Shown here: positions 9,558 to 19,979 of the stretch, piece after piece
How the letters are laid out: each line of letters begins with the position of its first letter
How positions within the stretch are numbered: position 1 is the stretch's first letter
Assembly (NCBI GenBank): GCA_033557465.1
Contig: CM066033.1
Location: 1,241,193,523-1,241,257,522 of the forward strand
Direction: 5' to 3'
Length of the DNA stretch: 64,000 nucleotides
Source: Ichthyophis bannanicus
Lineage: Eukaryota; Chordata; Amphibia; Gymnophiona; Ichthyophiidae
Made by a program: the position numbers and the translations under genes
Notes under the pieces: generated by a model
Seen by the model: only the letters and a program-made list of their open reading frames with translations
The model's database searches: none
What the model was told of the DNA's origin: nothing

Positions 9558-10650
9558 GCTGGCCAGACCCAGCATGCACTGCCAGACACCCGCTGGCCCC
9601 TTGACGGGTCCACACATGGTTCTGTGCTATGTCCTCGGGTCCCTGCATTCACCCACACCCCCGTTCCTCTGGCCGGGGTGCTGGTGTCAGGCCTGGCACC
9701 CCCTACCCCCCCCCCCGCATGCCAGGCCAGCCCCCCCTTTTGGCCCTGAACCAACACCTCCACCATTGGCTGCTCCGTCCAACATTGGACCCCCTCCGCC
9801 CACCTCCCACTGACTGGGTGCATCCTTGTGTCCATGTTCTCGGTTGGGTGTATGGCTCTGTACTGTCCTCGGCCCCACACCCTATGCCACGCTATTCCTG
9901 TGTGTGTACCTGTCGCTGCACCCCCACTGCTATGCCATCCCCAGGAGGTTTGGCCCCATGGCTCTGTTCGTGGCCTGCTCGTCCCACCCTGTTAGTAAAG
10001 TCCCTTGGTGTACTATGGATACCCATGTGTGCAGTGGCGGTCTGTGTGCCTCGTGGGTCTATTCCTGGTACAGAGCAACGCATGGCAGGTGGTGGCGTGC
10101 TGTCCACGCCCCTTTCGGCAATTCCGAGGGCTGCCAGCCCATGGATGGGTGTGTGGGGTCCCTGGACCTGTCCGTGTGCCATTGCAGGGCCCTTCTGGGA
10201 TTGACAGATGCCCGGTGGTGGCAGTGCATGTTGACCGGTGGTGTGCCAGGCCACATGGTATTGTGCGGGGGATATTGCTGGGGGGTGGGTGGGATGGCAA
10301 CCCCCATTGGGCCAGGTTCTGGCCCCTGCATGTGTGGGGTCTGCGTGTGGCAGCCTACGCAGTGCATGGATGACAGGGGGCTGTGGTCCAGGGGCAGTGT
10401 GGGGATGGTGCACCTGGTGTGGGTCATGCCATATTTTGCATGGGACTGTCTGGTGTCATGCATTTTTGTATGTCACTGGCATGGCCCCCCTCCCACCCTG
10501 CACCCCACATCCCTGCGTCCATCCCTGCACTCGCTTGTTTATGGTCTGTCCCAGTACACCTCTCTCCATCTTACCTGCACGAGGGTGTGCTGTATCCAGC
10601 GCAGGGGGTAGGCCATGTATATACATGGGCCCGAGTCTGTCCACTAGGTG

Positions 10651-11193
10651 CTACTCCAGACTGCTCAGGGTGGCCCCCTGCGCTGGGTCCCCGCCAGTGC
10701 CCTGTGCACTCTGCCTCTCCCAAATGAGTTGGGCAGATATGTTGCATTTGATGTCACAATACCGTTTGCGTAGACTTTCAATGTCACGCTGTGGGCCCCC
10801 TGCTGCCACCACCTCAGCTTGAACCTCAGCCCATGCTCTTGTGCAGGTGGCAATGGTGGTGGTTGCACTCATCCTTCCAAAAAGCACCTCAAACCTCTCG
10901 AGAATGCTGGCCAGGAGGAGGTCATTCTCCTCCTGGGTGAAGTGGACCGCCCTCCTCCTGGCTTCCTTGTGCACTGGTGTCCTGCGGCGCTTCTGCCTTG
11001 GCACACCTCCAGGATGTTTTGGGGGCTGGTGTATGGCCCCAGATGGGCCTGCCCTCTCACACTCTGGGTATGCATCTGTGTTGACCACTGGTGGTTGTTG
11101 GCTGTGCTTCCCTACTGCCTCATGGCTGCCTCCTGCCTTGTCCTCCATGCTGTGGAAATTTGCGTTTACCATATCCCTTGCCATTCTGGGCAT
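10651..11193 (-). CDS. Myb/SANT-like DNA-binding gene 2 (NAIF1-like domain), 5' exon
   Basis: The open frame extends upstream to 11328. ATGs at 11193, 11172 and 11148 are the plausible starts, and a TATATAA on this strand at about 11205-11211 favours one of the downstream ones. Counted from 11193, a basic motif RQKRRR (about residue 66) precedes a trihelix/Myb-like domain (about residues 82-151: HFTQEENDLLLASILERF, RAWAEV, IESLRKRYCDIK) of the kind found in NAIF1 and in the accessory protein of PIF/Harbinger transposons. The exon or a short protein ends with SSLE and a stop at 10651. A splice before the stop (GGA/GTAGCA) is possible but weak. The gene diverges from the transposase gene, as in many two-gene Harbinger elements. 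No internal stops are seen. Confidence 0.7.
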   Translation of the reverse strand: MPRMARDMVNANFHSMEDKAGGSHEAVGKHSQQPPVVNTDAYPECERAGPSGAIHQPPKHPGGVPRQKRRRTPVHKEARRRAVHFTQEENDLLLASILERFEVLFGRMSATTTIATCTRAWAEVQAEVVAAGGPQRDIESLRKRYCDIKCNISAQLIWERQSAQGTGGDPAQGATLSSLE

Positions 11194-11867
11194 GTTGTGT
11201 CCAGTTATATACCTTGGGTGTGGCCCTACGTGCGTTCCGCATGGGCGTTCCCCGCATGCGCAGTAGCGTGCATAACCTTTTGCGCATGCCATCCACCCAT
11301 ACGTGCACCTCTCCTGTTCCGCATGCATGTACGTGCCTTATGTACGATGTATCCTCATGCGCCTTGTGCGCGTGAGGCGCGTTGGTAGGTGCGCGATGCA
11401 CTATCCCTATGCTCTAAGTCCTCAGATGTGTCCTTGTCTCTGCTGTTGGTGTGCACTGCTCCATACACATGCTGTTTATCCTCGGCATTGTTCATGCTGC
11501 ATGCACGCACACTCTTCTGGGTCTCATTGCTTTCGGTGTTAAGGCGCGTTCCGACACACCTAGGTAGGTCATGCTACGTGTCCCCATGCACTACTCTGCA
11601 TCGGACATACGTGTGCCTGCAACGCCACCGCGCATTGGAACGCGCTTTGCATTCTGCTCTCACCTACGTGTCTGGGTGGGGCATGTAATTCAGGGCATCA
11701 GGGAATGCGTGTTTCTGCACTCGTTACGCTTCCATATGTGCAGGGCATTGTCTCATGCTGTTGATGGTGTACGTCCCAGCATCAACAGGTGTGTAGGGTT
11801 TGCTCTGATTATTTGCCGCACCCCACACCCTATTTAACATCTACCTGTGCTCCATCCCATGTCTATC
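11194..11867. promoter_or_regulatory. divergent promoter region between SANT gene 2 and the transposase
   Basis: The spacer between the two divergent genes is CpG-rich and carries a TATA-like TATATAA on the minus side (about 11205-11211) and TATTTAA on the plus side (about 11831-11837). Each is 20-40 nt upstream of a candidate ATG. It also has repeated GCGCGTT/ACGTGCG words resembling the subterminal regions of the TIR copies. Promoter function is inferred. Confidence 0.4.
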
Positions 11868-11997
11868 ATGGCTCAAATAGTGAATGCGGGTTGTGCGGTG
11901 GTGGCGCTGGTGGAGCTGGCAGAGATGCGGTTGCCTGAGGAGGGAGATGGTGTCCCTGGGGCTGTGGCACTGGGCATGGGAGGATCCACAGGAGGAG
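11868..11997 (+). CDS. candidate 5' exon of HARBI1-type transposase
   Basis: An ATG 30 nt after TATTTAA opens a frame (MAQIVNAGCAVVALVELAEM) that ends at a good donor (GAG/GTGAGA). A CTACAG acceptor follows at 12058. Spliced, the phase is off by one relative to the transposase frame, so either the model is wrong, there is a 1-nt indel, or translation starts at 12069. Confidence 0.3.
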
Positions 11998-12058
11998 GTG
12001 AGACCAGCATGGCACCATAGGTGTGCTGAGGCACAGCCCCCCTGCCACACCTCTACAG

Positions 12059-12663
12059 GCCCAGGCCCATGCTCCAGGACATATGTGAGGACCAGGTCAT
12101 CTCCCTCTACCGTCTGGACACAGGGGCTATTAGGGAGCTCTATGAGGATCTACGACCTGACCTCGAGCCCTGGACTGCCCGGTCACATGCCATACTGGGA
12201 TTGGCCAAGCTCCTGGCTGCCCTACATTTCTTTGCCTTTGGTTGTTTCCAATCCTCAGTGGCTGCAGTGAGCGGGATGAGCAGGCCAACATTCTCACGCT
12301 GTCTCCACCAGGTACTGAGGGCCATGGTCAGCCGGGTTGGGGATTACATTACGACTCCTAACAGTAGGCAACATTGGGGGTCCCTGGGCCAGGCATTCCA
12401 GCAGATTGCAGGGATACCACACATGATGGGAGCTATTGATTGCACACATGTTGCCCTGGTCCCGCCACGCGACAGGGAGGTTTTGTTCCGCAACCGCAAA
12501 TACTTCCATTCCCTGAATGTGCAGGTTGTTTGTGATGCAAATATGCGTATTCTGAATATGGTTCCACAGTTCCCAGGGTCAGCCCATGACTCCTATATCC
12601 TGCAGCACTCGGCACTGATTGGCCAATTTGAGGCTGGACAATATGGGGACTGTGTCCTGCTGG
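12059..12663 (+). CDS. HARBI1-type (PIF/Harbinger) DDE transposase, first main exon
   Basis: An ATG at 12069 opens about 198 codons without a stop. The frame is already transposase-like upstream (RPRPM), so the exon probably starts after the CTACAG acceptor at 12058. Residues ICEDQVISLYRLDTGAIREL and SHAILGLAKLLAALHFFAFG match the N-terminal helical part of Harbinger transposases. The catalytic aspartates are in GAIDCTHV (D124 from 12069) and PGSAHDSYIL (D174). The exon ends at CTG CTG G with donor GTGGGT, and joining to 15025 restores LLGDAGY. The protein is a nuclease that cuts and pastes Harbinger elements and needs a Myb/SANT partner. No lesion is seen in this exon. Confidence 0.85.
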
Positions 12664-15024
12664 GTGGGTAGTCACCATATCTAACATGCGCGTACAGTGT
12701 ATGATATCTGGGGTCCCATTGTCACCTGTGTCCTCTGCATGCCTTTCCTTGCATTGTGGTTGTGGGCCTTTCCTTGCATTGTGATTGTGGGGTGCTGCCT
12801 TGTTATGGGCCTATGTACAATATCACACCCTGTCACCGGGGACGTGGTCATGTACCTCTGTGTGCTGCTAAACATTTCTATGTATACCATGTGTTTTTAT
12901 TGCTCAACTGGCTGTCTCGGCACACATGCGGTTGTGACTGGTATCTGCTACTGCTGTTCGGTTGCACAGGTCTTATGTACAGGGACACTCTGAGCACATA
13001 TGGGGTATCCCTTCTGTGGCTAGGTGCGACACCTCTGGTTGGACCATGGCTCCATAAGAACATAAGATATGCCATACTGGGTCAGACCAAGGTCCATCAA
13101 GCCCAGTATTCTGTTTCCAACAGTGGCCAATCTAGGTCACATGTACCTAGCAGTTTCCCCAAGAGACACAAGTTCCACAATGCTTGTACTGGGTCAAGCA
13201 TTGATATCTTCGGTCACTTCTTAATAATGGTTTATGGACCTTTCCTCCAGGAACTTGTCCAAACCTTTTTTAAACCCAGCTACACTAACAGCCTTTACTA
13301 CATCCTCTGGTAACAAATTCCAGAGTTTGATTACACGTTGAGTGAAAAAATATTTTCTTTTATTAGTCTTAAATAGTTTACCCTGTAGCTTCATTGCATG
13401 TCCCCTAGTCTTTCTATATTCTGATAAGGTAAAAAATCGATCTACGTTTACCCGTTCCACTCCGTTCATTAATTTATAGACTTCTATCATATCTCCCCTC
13501 AGCCGTCTCTTTTCCAGGGTAAAGAGCCCTAACTTTTTTAGCCTTTCTTCATAGGAGTATCCTTCCATCCCCTTTACCATTTTGGTGGCTCTTCTCTGTA
13601 CCTTTTCTAAAATCGCTATATCCTTTTTAAGATACGGCGACCAGAATTGCACACAATATTCAAGGTGCGGTCTCACCATGGAACGATATAGAGGCATTAT
13701 AATATCTTTTGTTTTATTTTCCATTCCTTTCCTTATCATACCTAGCATTCTATTTGCTCTCTTGGCCGCCGCTGCACACTGGGCCGAGGGTTTTAACATG
13801 GTATCCACAATGACGCCTAAATCTTTTTCCTGGGTGGTGGTTCCTAATGTGGAACCTTGCATCGTGTAACCATAGTTTGGGTTGTTCTTCCCTAGGTGCA
13901 TAACATTGCACTTGTCCACATTAAATTTCATCTGCCATTTTGATGCCCAGCCTTCCAATTTATCAAGATCCTCTTGCAATTTTTCACAATCCTCTTGGGT
14001 TTTAACAACTTTAAATAGTTTTGTGTCATCTGCAAATTTGATAACCTCACTCGTTATTCCACTTTCCAGGTCATTTATGAATATGTCAAAAAGCAGCGGA
14101 CTCAGCACAGATCCCTGGGGTACACCACTATTCCCTTTCTCCATTGGGAAAATTGGCCATTTAGCCCTACCCTCTGCTTTCTATCTTTTAACCAGTTCCT
14201 GATCCACAATAGTACATTGCCTCCTATCCCATGACTCTTTAGTTTTGCCAAAAGTCTCTGATGAGGGACCTTGTCAAAGGCTTTCTGAAAGTCCAGGTAC
14301 ACAATATCAACCGACTCACCTTTTTCCACCTGTTTATTCACTCCGTACATGGCCTCAGACAGACAGCACACGCAGATGTACATGTGTATGCCTTTGTGGT
14401 GTGTCCCTCGTGGACCCCATATCCAATGTGTGTGAGTGTGTGCCATCCAGGAAGGGGGGGGGGGGTTAGTTTTGCACACAGACCCATCCTCATGCTGTAC
14501 GGTGTGTATGGGGCCTTTTCTCCATTGTCCATGTGTGCGACAGCACACGTGGGTGGAGCTGTGGTTGCACTTGGTATCACACATGTATGCTGTATGTCTG
14601 CACACATTATCTTGTCTGAACTGCCATTCTGACCTGGACCCTGGGGTATGTGTTCCGATGACTTCTGCTTTGTGTGCACTGTATCATGGGCGTCACATAA
14701 TATCACACATGCGCATCTCTGCCCCTTCCAGTATGCTTTGCTACTGTCAGCCAGATGCCTTCACACCTGCCACTGCTGCCATTTTGGCACCGGTTTTTGG
14801 CAGTGTTTTTTGCCTAGAAACAGTTGATGTCTGTTGCCCTAATTAGCCTTTCCCGGGGTTCTGGGTCTCCCAGCTTCAGATGCTGGTGCAGTGCCATTGT
14901 GTGTGATTCTATGACGTCGTATGTTTGTGTCCCTGTTTATCTGCTGTCCAGTTTAACGTTGCTACTTCTGTGCTTTTGTATGTCCATCATCTCCCGATTG
15001 ACTGTACCACATTTCTTTCTACAG
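12664..15024 (+). other. transposase intron, invaded by a CR1 LINE
   Basis: The intron runs from GTGGGT to TTTCTTTCTACAG. About 1.3 kb of it (13053-14341) is an antisense CR1 copy. The remainder is TG-rich without recognised features. Confidence 0.75.
13053..14341 (-). mobile_element. CR1 LINE, 5'-truncated (copy A)
   Basis: The 3' end begins at CATAAGAACATAAGATATGC and the body encodes the CR1 ORF2 from the reverse transcriptase palm to the C-terminus: DFQKAFDKVPHQRLL, GVPQGSVLSPLLF, catalytic [23 protein letters not shown] and [19 protein letters not shown] blocks. One frameshift lies near 14145. The copy is truncated at about 14341. It lies antisense inside the transposase intron and is about as diverged as copy B. 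Confidence 0.9.
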
Positions 15025-15393
15025 GTGATGCGGGATATGGATGTCGTGCCTGGTTTCTGACCCCTGTGCGTCTCCCACGGCCAGATGCAGAGATGAGGTA
15101 CAATGAGGCCCATGCCTCCAGCCACTCTGTCATTGAGCGCACCTTTGGCATTTTGAAGAGTCGCTTCAGGTGTCTGGATAGGACCGGCGGTGCCTTACAG
15201 TACAGACCAATGACAGTGGCACATATCATTCTGGCCTGTTGCATCCTGCACAACATTGCTCTCAGGCACAATGTCCCAGTCAAAATTAATGAGGATCTTG
15301 AGGAGAATCCTGTGTGTCCTCCTGCATGTGGCCGTGGTAACACATGTGAGGGGATGGCAGCCAGGCAACATCTGATCGATGAGCTGTTCTCCT
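15025..15393 (+). CDS. HARBI1-type transposase, second main exon
   Basis: After TTTCTTTCTACAG the frame continues GDAGYGCRAWFLTP and reaches the third catalytic residue in SHSVIERTFGILKSRFRCL (E236 in the joined protein), then ILACCILHNIALRHN, the usual Harbinger C-terminal block. It ends RQHLIDELFS at donor GTAAGT. Joining to the acceptor CTCCCCAG at 15508 creates a TGA right after the serine, giving about 321 residues from 12069, close to family length. All three DDE residues are present and no stop or frameshift is seen. Confidence 0.85.
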
Positions 15394-15508
15394 GTAAGTT
15401 CTGCATATGTGGGGATGTGCATATGTGTCTCCATGTTTATAGTGACCTGTGTGTTTCACGGCACTACCATGACATATATATATGTCACTAGTGCTTTTGA
15501 CTCCCCAG

Positions 15509-15850
15509 GATAGGCTGCTGATCCTGCCCGGTGCTGTGGTGCATGTGGGAACTGTGTGCATGTCATTACGACCTGCAGGTGACTGGGGTGGGTGGACATA
15601 CAAGTAAGTGTTCTATGGTGGCAGTACAGCATTACACATATCTGTGTTTCCCTTTCCACTGCACGTCTGTTGTTGTACACGTGTTTGGCCTGCTGCTCCA
15701 TTCCCCATATGTTCCGATTGACACGCATATGGCCATTGGCCTGTGCACATTTCGGGTGTTTACACACTTTACCTAGGGCACGTGTTACCGGGTTGTGTGT
15801 GTCTCCAGGCACAGGATATGGGGTAGGTGGATAGCACATACAGCCTTAAC
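15509..15850 (+). other. probable 3' terminal exon/UTR of the transposase gene
   Basis: The exon starts after CTCCCCAG with GA, which completes the TGA stop. No AATAAA is visible before the CR1 insertion at 15851, so the original 3' end may have been displaced by that insertion. Confidence 0.4.
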
Positions 15851-16017
15851 ATAAGAACTTAAGATATGCCATACTGGGTCAGACCAAGGTCCATCAAGCC
15901 CAGTATTCTGTTTCAAACAGTGGCCAATCTAGGTCATACGTACCTAGCAGTTTCCCCAAAAGACACAGGTTCCACAATGCTTGTACTGGGTCAAGCATTG
16001 ATATCCTGGGTCCCTTC

Positions 16018-18890
16018 TTAATAATGGTTTATGGACCTTTCCTCCAGGAACTTATCCAAACCTTTTTTAAACCCAGCTACACTAACAGCCTTTACTACAT
16101 CCTCCGGTAACAAATTCCAGAGTTTGATTACACGTTGAGTGAAAAAATATTTTCTTTTATTAGTTTTAAATAGTTTACCTTGTAGCTTCATTACATGTCC
16201 CCTAGTCTTTCTATATTCTGATAACGTAAACAAAAAATCTACATTTACCCGTTCCACTCCGTTCATTAATTTATAGACTTCTATCATATCTCCCCTCAGC
16301 CGTCTCTTTTCCAGGTTAAAGAGCCCTAATCTTTTTAGCCTTTCTTCATAGGAGTATCCTTCCATCCCCTTTACCATTTTGGTGGCTCTTCTCTGAACCT
16401 TTTCTAATATCGCTATATCATTTTTAAGATACGGCGACCAGAATTGCACACAATATTCAAGGTGCGGTCTCACCATGGAATGATATAGAGGCATAATATC
16501 TTTTGTTTTATTTTCCATTCCTTTCCTTATGATACCTAGCATTCTATTTGCTCTCTTGGCCACCGCTGCACACTGGGCCGAGGGTTTTGACATGTTATCC
16601 ACAATGACGCCTAAATCTTTTTCCTCGGTGGTGGTTCCTAATGTGGAACCTTGCATCGTGTAACCATAGTTTGGGTTGTTCTTCCCTAGGTGCATATCTT
16701 TGCACTTGTGCATATTAAATTTCATGTGCCATTTTGATGCCCAGTCTTCCAATTTATCAAGATCCTTTTGACATTTTCCACAATCCTCTTGGGTTTTAAC
16801 AACTTTAAATAGTTTTGTGTCATCTGCAAATTTGATATCCTCGCTTGTTATTCCACTTTCCAGGTCATTTATGAATATGTCAAATAGCAGCGGACCCAGC
16901 ACAGATCTCTGGGGTACACCACTATTCACCTTTCTCCATTGGGAAAATTAGCAATTTAGCCCTACCCTCTGCTTTCTATCTTTTAACCAGTTCCTGATCC
17001 ACAGTAGTGCACTGCCTCCTATCCCATGACTCTTTAGTTTTGCCAAAAGTCTCTGATGAGGGACCTTGTCAAAAGCTTTCTGAAAGTCCAGATACACTAT
17101 ATCAACCGACTCACCTTTGTCCACCTCTTTATTCACACCTTCAAAAAAACAGATTAGTAAGACAAGATCTTCCTTGTCTAAAGCCATGTTGGCTGTCTCC
17201 CATTAGGCCATGACTATCTACATGCTGAGTAATTGTATTCTTTATGATGGTTTCTACCATTTTTCCCGGTACTGACGTCAGGCTCACTGGTCTGTAGTTT
17301 CCCAGATCACCCCTGGAACCCTTTTTAAAAATTGGTGTTACATTGGCGATCCTCCAATCTTCAGGTATTAGAGATGATTTTAATGATAATTCACAGATTA
17401 CTAATAGCAGGTGTGCAATCTCATATTTCAGTTCTTGGATGTATACCATCCGGCCCAGGTGATTTTCTACTCTTCAGTTTATCTAATTGTTGTAATACAT
17501 CTTCCCTATGTATCAATATTTCTTTCAATCTTCCGCACCTTTAAATACCACTTCAGTCATGGGTAACATCCCTACATCTTCCTCAGTAAAGACCAAAGCA
17601 AAGAATTCATTCAGTCTCTCCGCTATTGCCTTGTCGCCTCTTAGTGCCCCTTTAACCCCTCTATAATCTAATGGACCAACTGACTCTCTCACAGGTTTTT
17701 TGCTACAAATGTATTTGAAAAAGTCTTTTTTTCATATTTTTGCTTCCGCAGCAAGCTTCTTCTCAAATTCTCCCTTTGCCTGCATTATCAATGCCTTGCA
17801 TTTGACTTGCCAGTGCTTGTGCTGTTTCCAGGTTTCATCGTTTGGCTCTTTTTTCCATTTCCTGAAAGAATCTTTTTTGGCAACAACAGCCTCTCTGACC
17901 TCACCTTTAAACCATGCTGGCAGTTTTTTGAACTTCCTTCCACTTTTCTTAAAGTGTGGAATACAGCTGGTCTGGGCTTCCATTATAGTATTTTTCAACA
18001 ACACCCAAGTTTGATGTAAGTCTTTAACCTTTGAAACTGCTCCTTTTAGTTTTTTTTAACTATTTTCCTCATTTTATCATAGTCTCCCTTTCAAAAGTTA
18101 AAAGGTAGTACTGTGGATTTCCTTACTATCCCTCCTCCACTAATTAAAACAAAGGCGATCATACTATGATCACTAATGCCAAGTGGCCCCAGCACCCTTA
18201 TCTCTTGCACTAGATCTGGTGTTCCACTAAGGACTAGGTCTAATATGGCTTCCCCTCTGGTCAGTTCATGAACCAGCTGCTCCAAGAAGCAGTCATTTAT
18301 TTCATCTAGGAACTTTATCTCCCTAGCATGTCCTGCCGTGACACTGACCCAGTCGATACCCGGGTAATTGAAATCACCCATTATTATTACTGCACTGTAA
18401 CTTTTTTTAGCTTCCTTGATTTCTTTGAGCATTTCATCATCCATTTGTTCATTCTTGCCAGGTGGTCGATAGTACACCCCCACTGCCATCGCCTTCCCCT
18501 TTTTACACGGAATTTCAATCCATAGAGATCCTATAGCAAATTTTGTTTCCTGCAAACTTTAATCCTTTCTTTCTCAATGCCCTCTCTAACATAGAGCGCA
18601 ACCCCTCCACCAATGTGATCAGCTCTATCATTACGATATAGTTTGTACCCAGGTATCAGTGTCCCACTGGTTGTCCTCCTTCCACCATGTCTCTGATATT
18701 CCAATCATATCTAACCTCTCATTTAGTGCTATATATTCTAACTCTCCCATCTTATTTTTTAGACTTCTAGCATTTGCATACAAGCATTTTAGAGACTGTA
18801 TTTTATTCATATTAATTTGGCTATTGGTAGACATGGGTAATTTTGGATCTTTAAGCTCTATCTCCTCCATACTCGAGGGCATTTTGGTAC
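16018..18890 (-). pseudogene. CR1 copy B ORF2 (endonuclease-reverse transcriptase), broken
   Basis: In order on the minus strand: the endonuclease N-terminus (LKCLYANARSLKNKMGELEY), YYRPPGKN, GDFNYPGIDWVS and ISDHSMIAF motifs (apurinic-like nuclease), a basic linker, then reverse transcriptase with [53 protein letters not shown] and the C-terminal [11 protein letters not shown] and [11 protein letters not shown] blocks. At least five frame changes separate these blocks. ORF2 nicks the target and copies the RNA by target-primed reverse transcription. Confidence 0.85.
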
Positions 18891-19026
18891 TTTACTCTTT
18901 TTTGGAACCTCTCTGCTTTTGGTAGTATCCTTCAAGGATACATTCTTCCGAACCATCCGCTCTTGGGCGACTGTCGTCTTTCCCCTATTATCTAGTATAA
19001 AAGCTGCTCTATCTCCTTTTTAAAGG

Positions 19027-19920
19027 TTAATGCCAGGTTCCATCCCGGTTAAGGTGAAGCCCATCCCTTCGGAAGAGCCCCTCCTTTCCCCAGAATGTTC
19101 CCCAGTTCCTAACAAATCCAAAACCCTCAACTCTGCACTATTGTCTCATCCACGCATTGAGACTCCAGAGCTCTGCCTGCATTTTGGGTCCTGCGTGTGG
19201 AACGGGAAGCATTTTGGAGAAGGCTACCCTGGAAGTGCTGGATTTCAACTCCCTACCTAAAAGCCTAAATTTATCCTCCAGAACCTCCCTACCACATTTT
19301 CCTATGTCATTGGTACCGACATGTACCAAGACAGCAGACTCCTCCCCAGCACTATCTAAGACCTTATCTAGGTGGCGCGTGAGGTCCGCTACCTTCGCAC
19401 CAGGCAGGCATGTTACCAGGCGATCCTCACGTCCACCAGCCACCCAGCTATCTACATGCCTAATGATCGAATCACCAACTATAACGGCTGTCCTAACCCT
19501 TCCCTCATGGGCATATGGCCCTGGAGAATCTTTCTCGGTGCGAGAGGGTTTTACATCACCTGGGGGACTGGTCCTAATTACAGGATCACTTCCTGCCACA
19601 CCAGGATGATGCTCGCCTGTCACGTGACCTCTCTCCTCCATGGCAACAGGGATGCTGCCAGACTGGAGGTGGGACTTCAGGACTATATCCCTGTAGGTCT
19701 CGTCTATGTACCTCTCTGTCTTTCTTATGTTTTCCAAGTCTGCTACTCTAGCCTCTAGAGAATGGACTCGTTCCCTGAGAGCAAAGATCTCCTTGCACCT
19801 AGTGCACACGTAAGACCTCTCACCAACTGAGAGAAAAATCAACTGGGAGAAAATCATACATGTGATACTCAATGCAAAAGACTGGAAAGCCCCCATCTCG
19901 CTGCTGGACTGTTGCCGCAT
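19027..19920 (-). pseudogene. CR1 copy B ORF1 (coiled coil plus SGNH/GDSL esterase), one stop
   Basis: An N-terminal CTRC pair and a heptad-rich segment (LRERVHSLEARVADLENI) precede an SGNH-hydrolase-type domain: AVIVGDSIIRHVD (nucleophile Ser block), VHVGTNDIG (Gly/Asn block) and, past an in-frame TAG at about 19135-19137, RRDGLHLNRDG (Asp-x-x-His block). CR1 ORF1 proteins are known to carry such an esterase. Apart from the one stop, the frame is open from 19920 to about 19027. Confidence 0.8.
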
Positions 19921-19979
19921 CTTAGTTTTAAGTTTGTGTTTAGACCTTTGAGTTCTTTACTTACTAAGGGTTGCTATGG

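Noticed and set aside
6180..10611. Many long overlapping frames in the GC-rich block
   Set aside because: Stop-poor G/C-rich DNA gives frames in most phases. Only those with SANT similarity, consistent splice phase or poly(A) context were kept.
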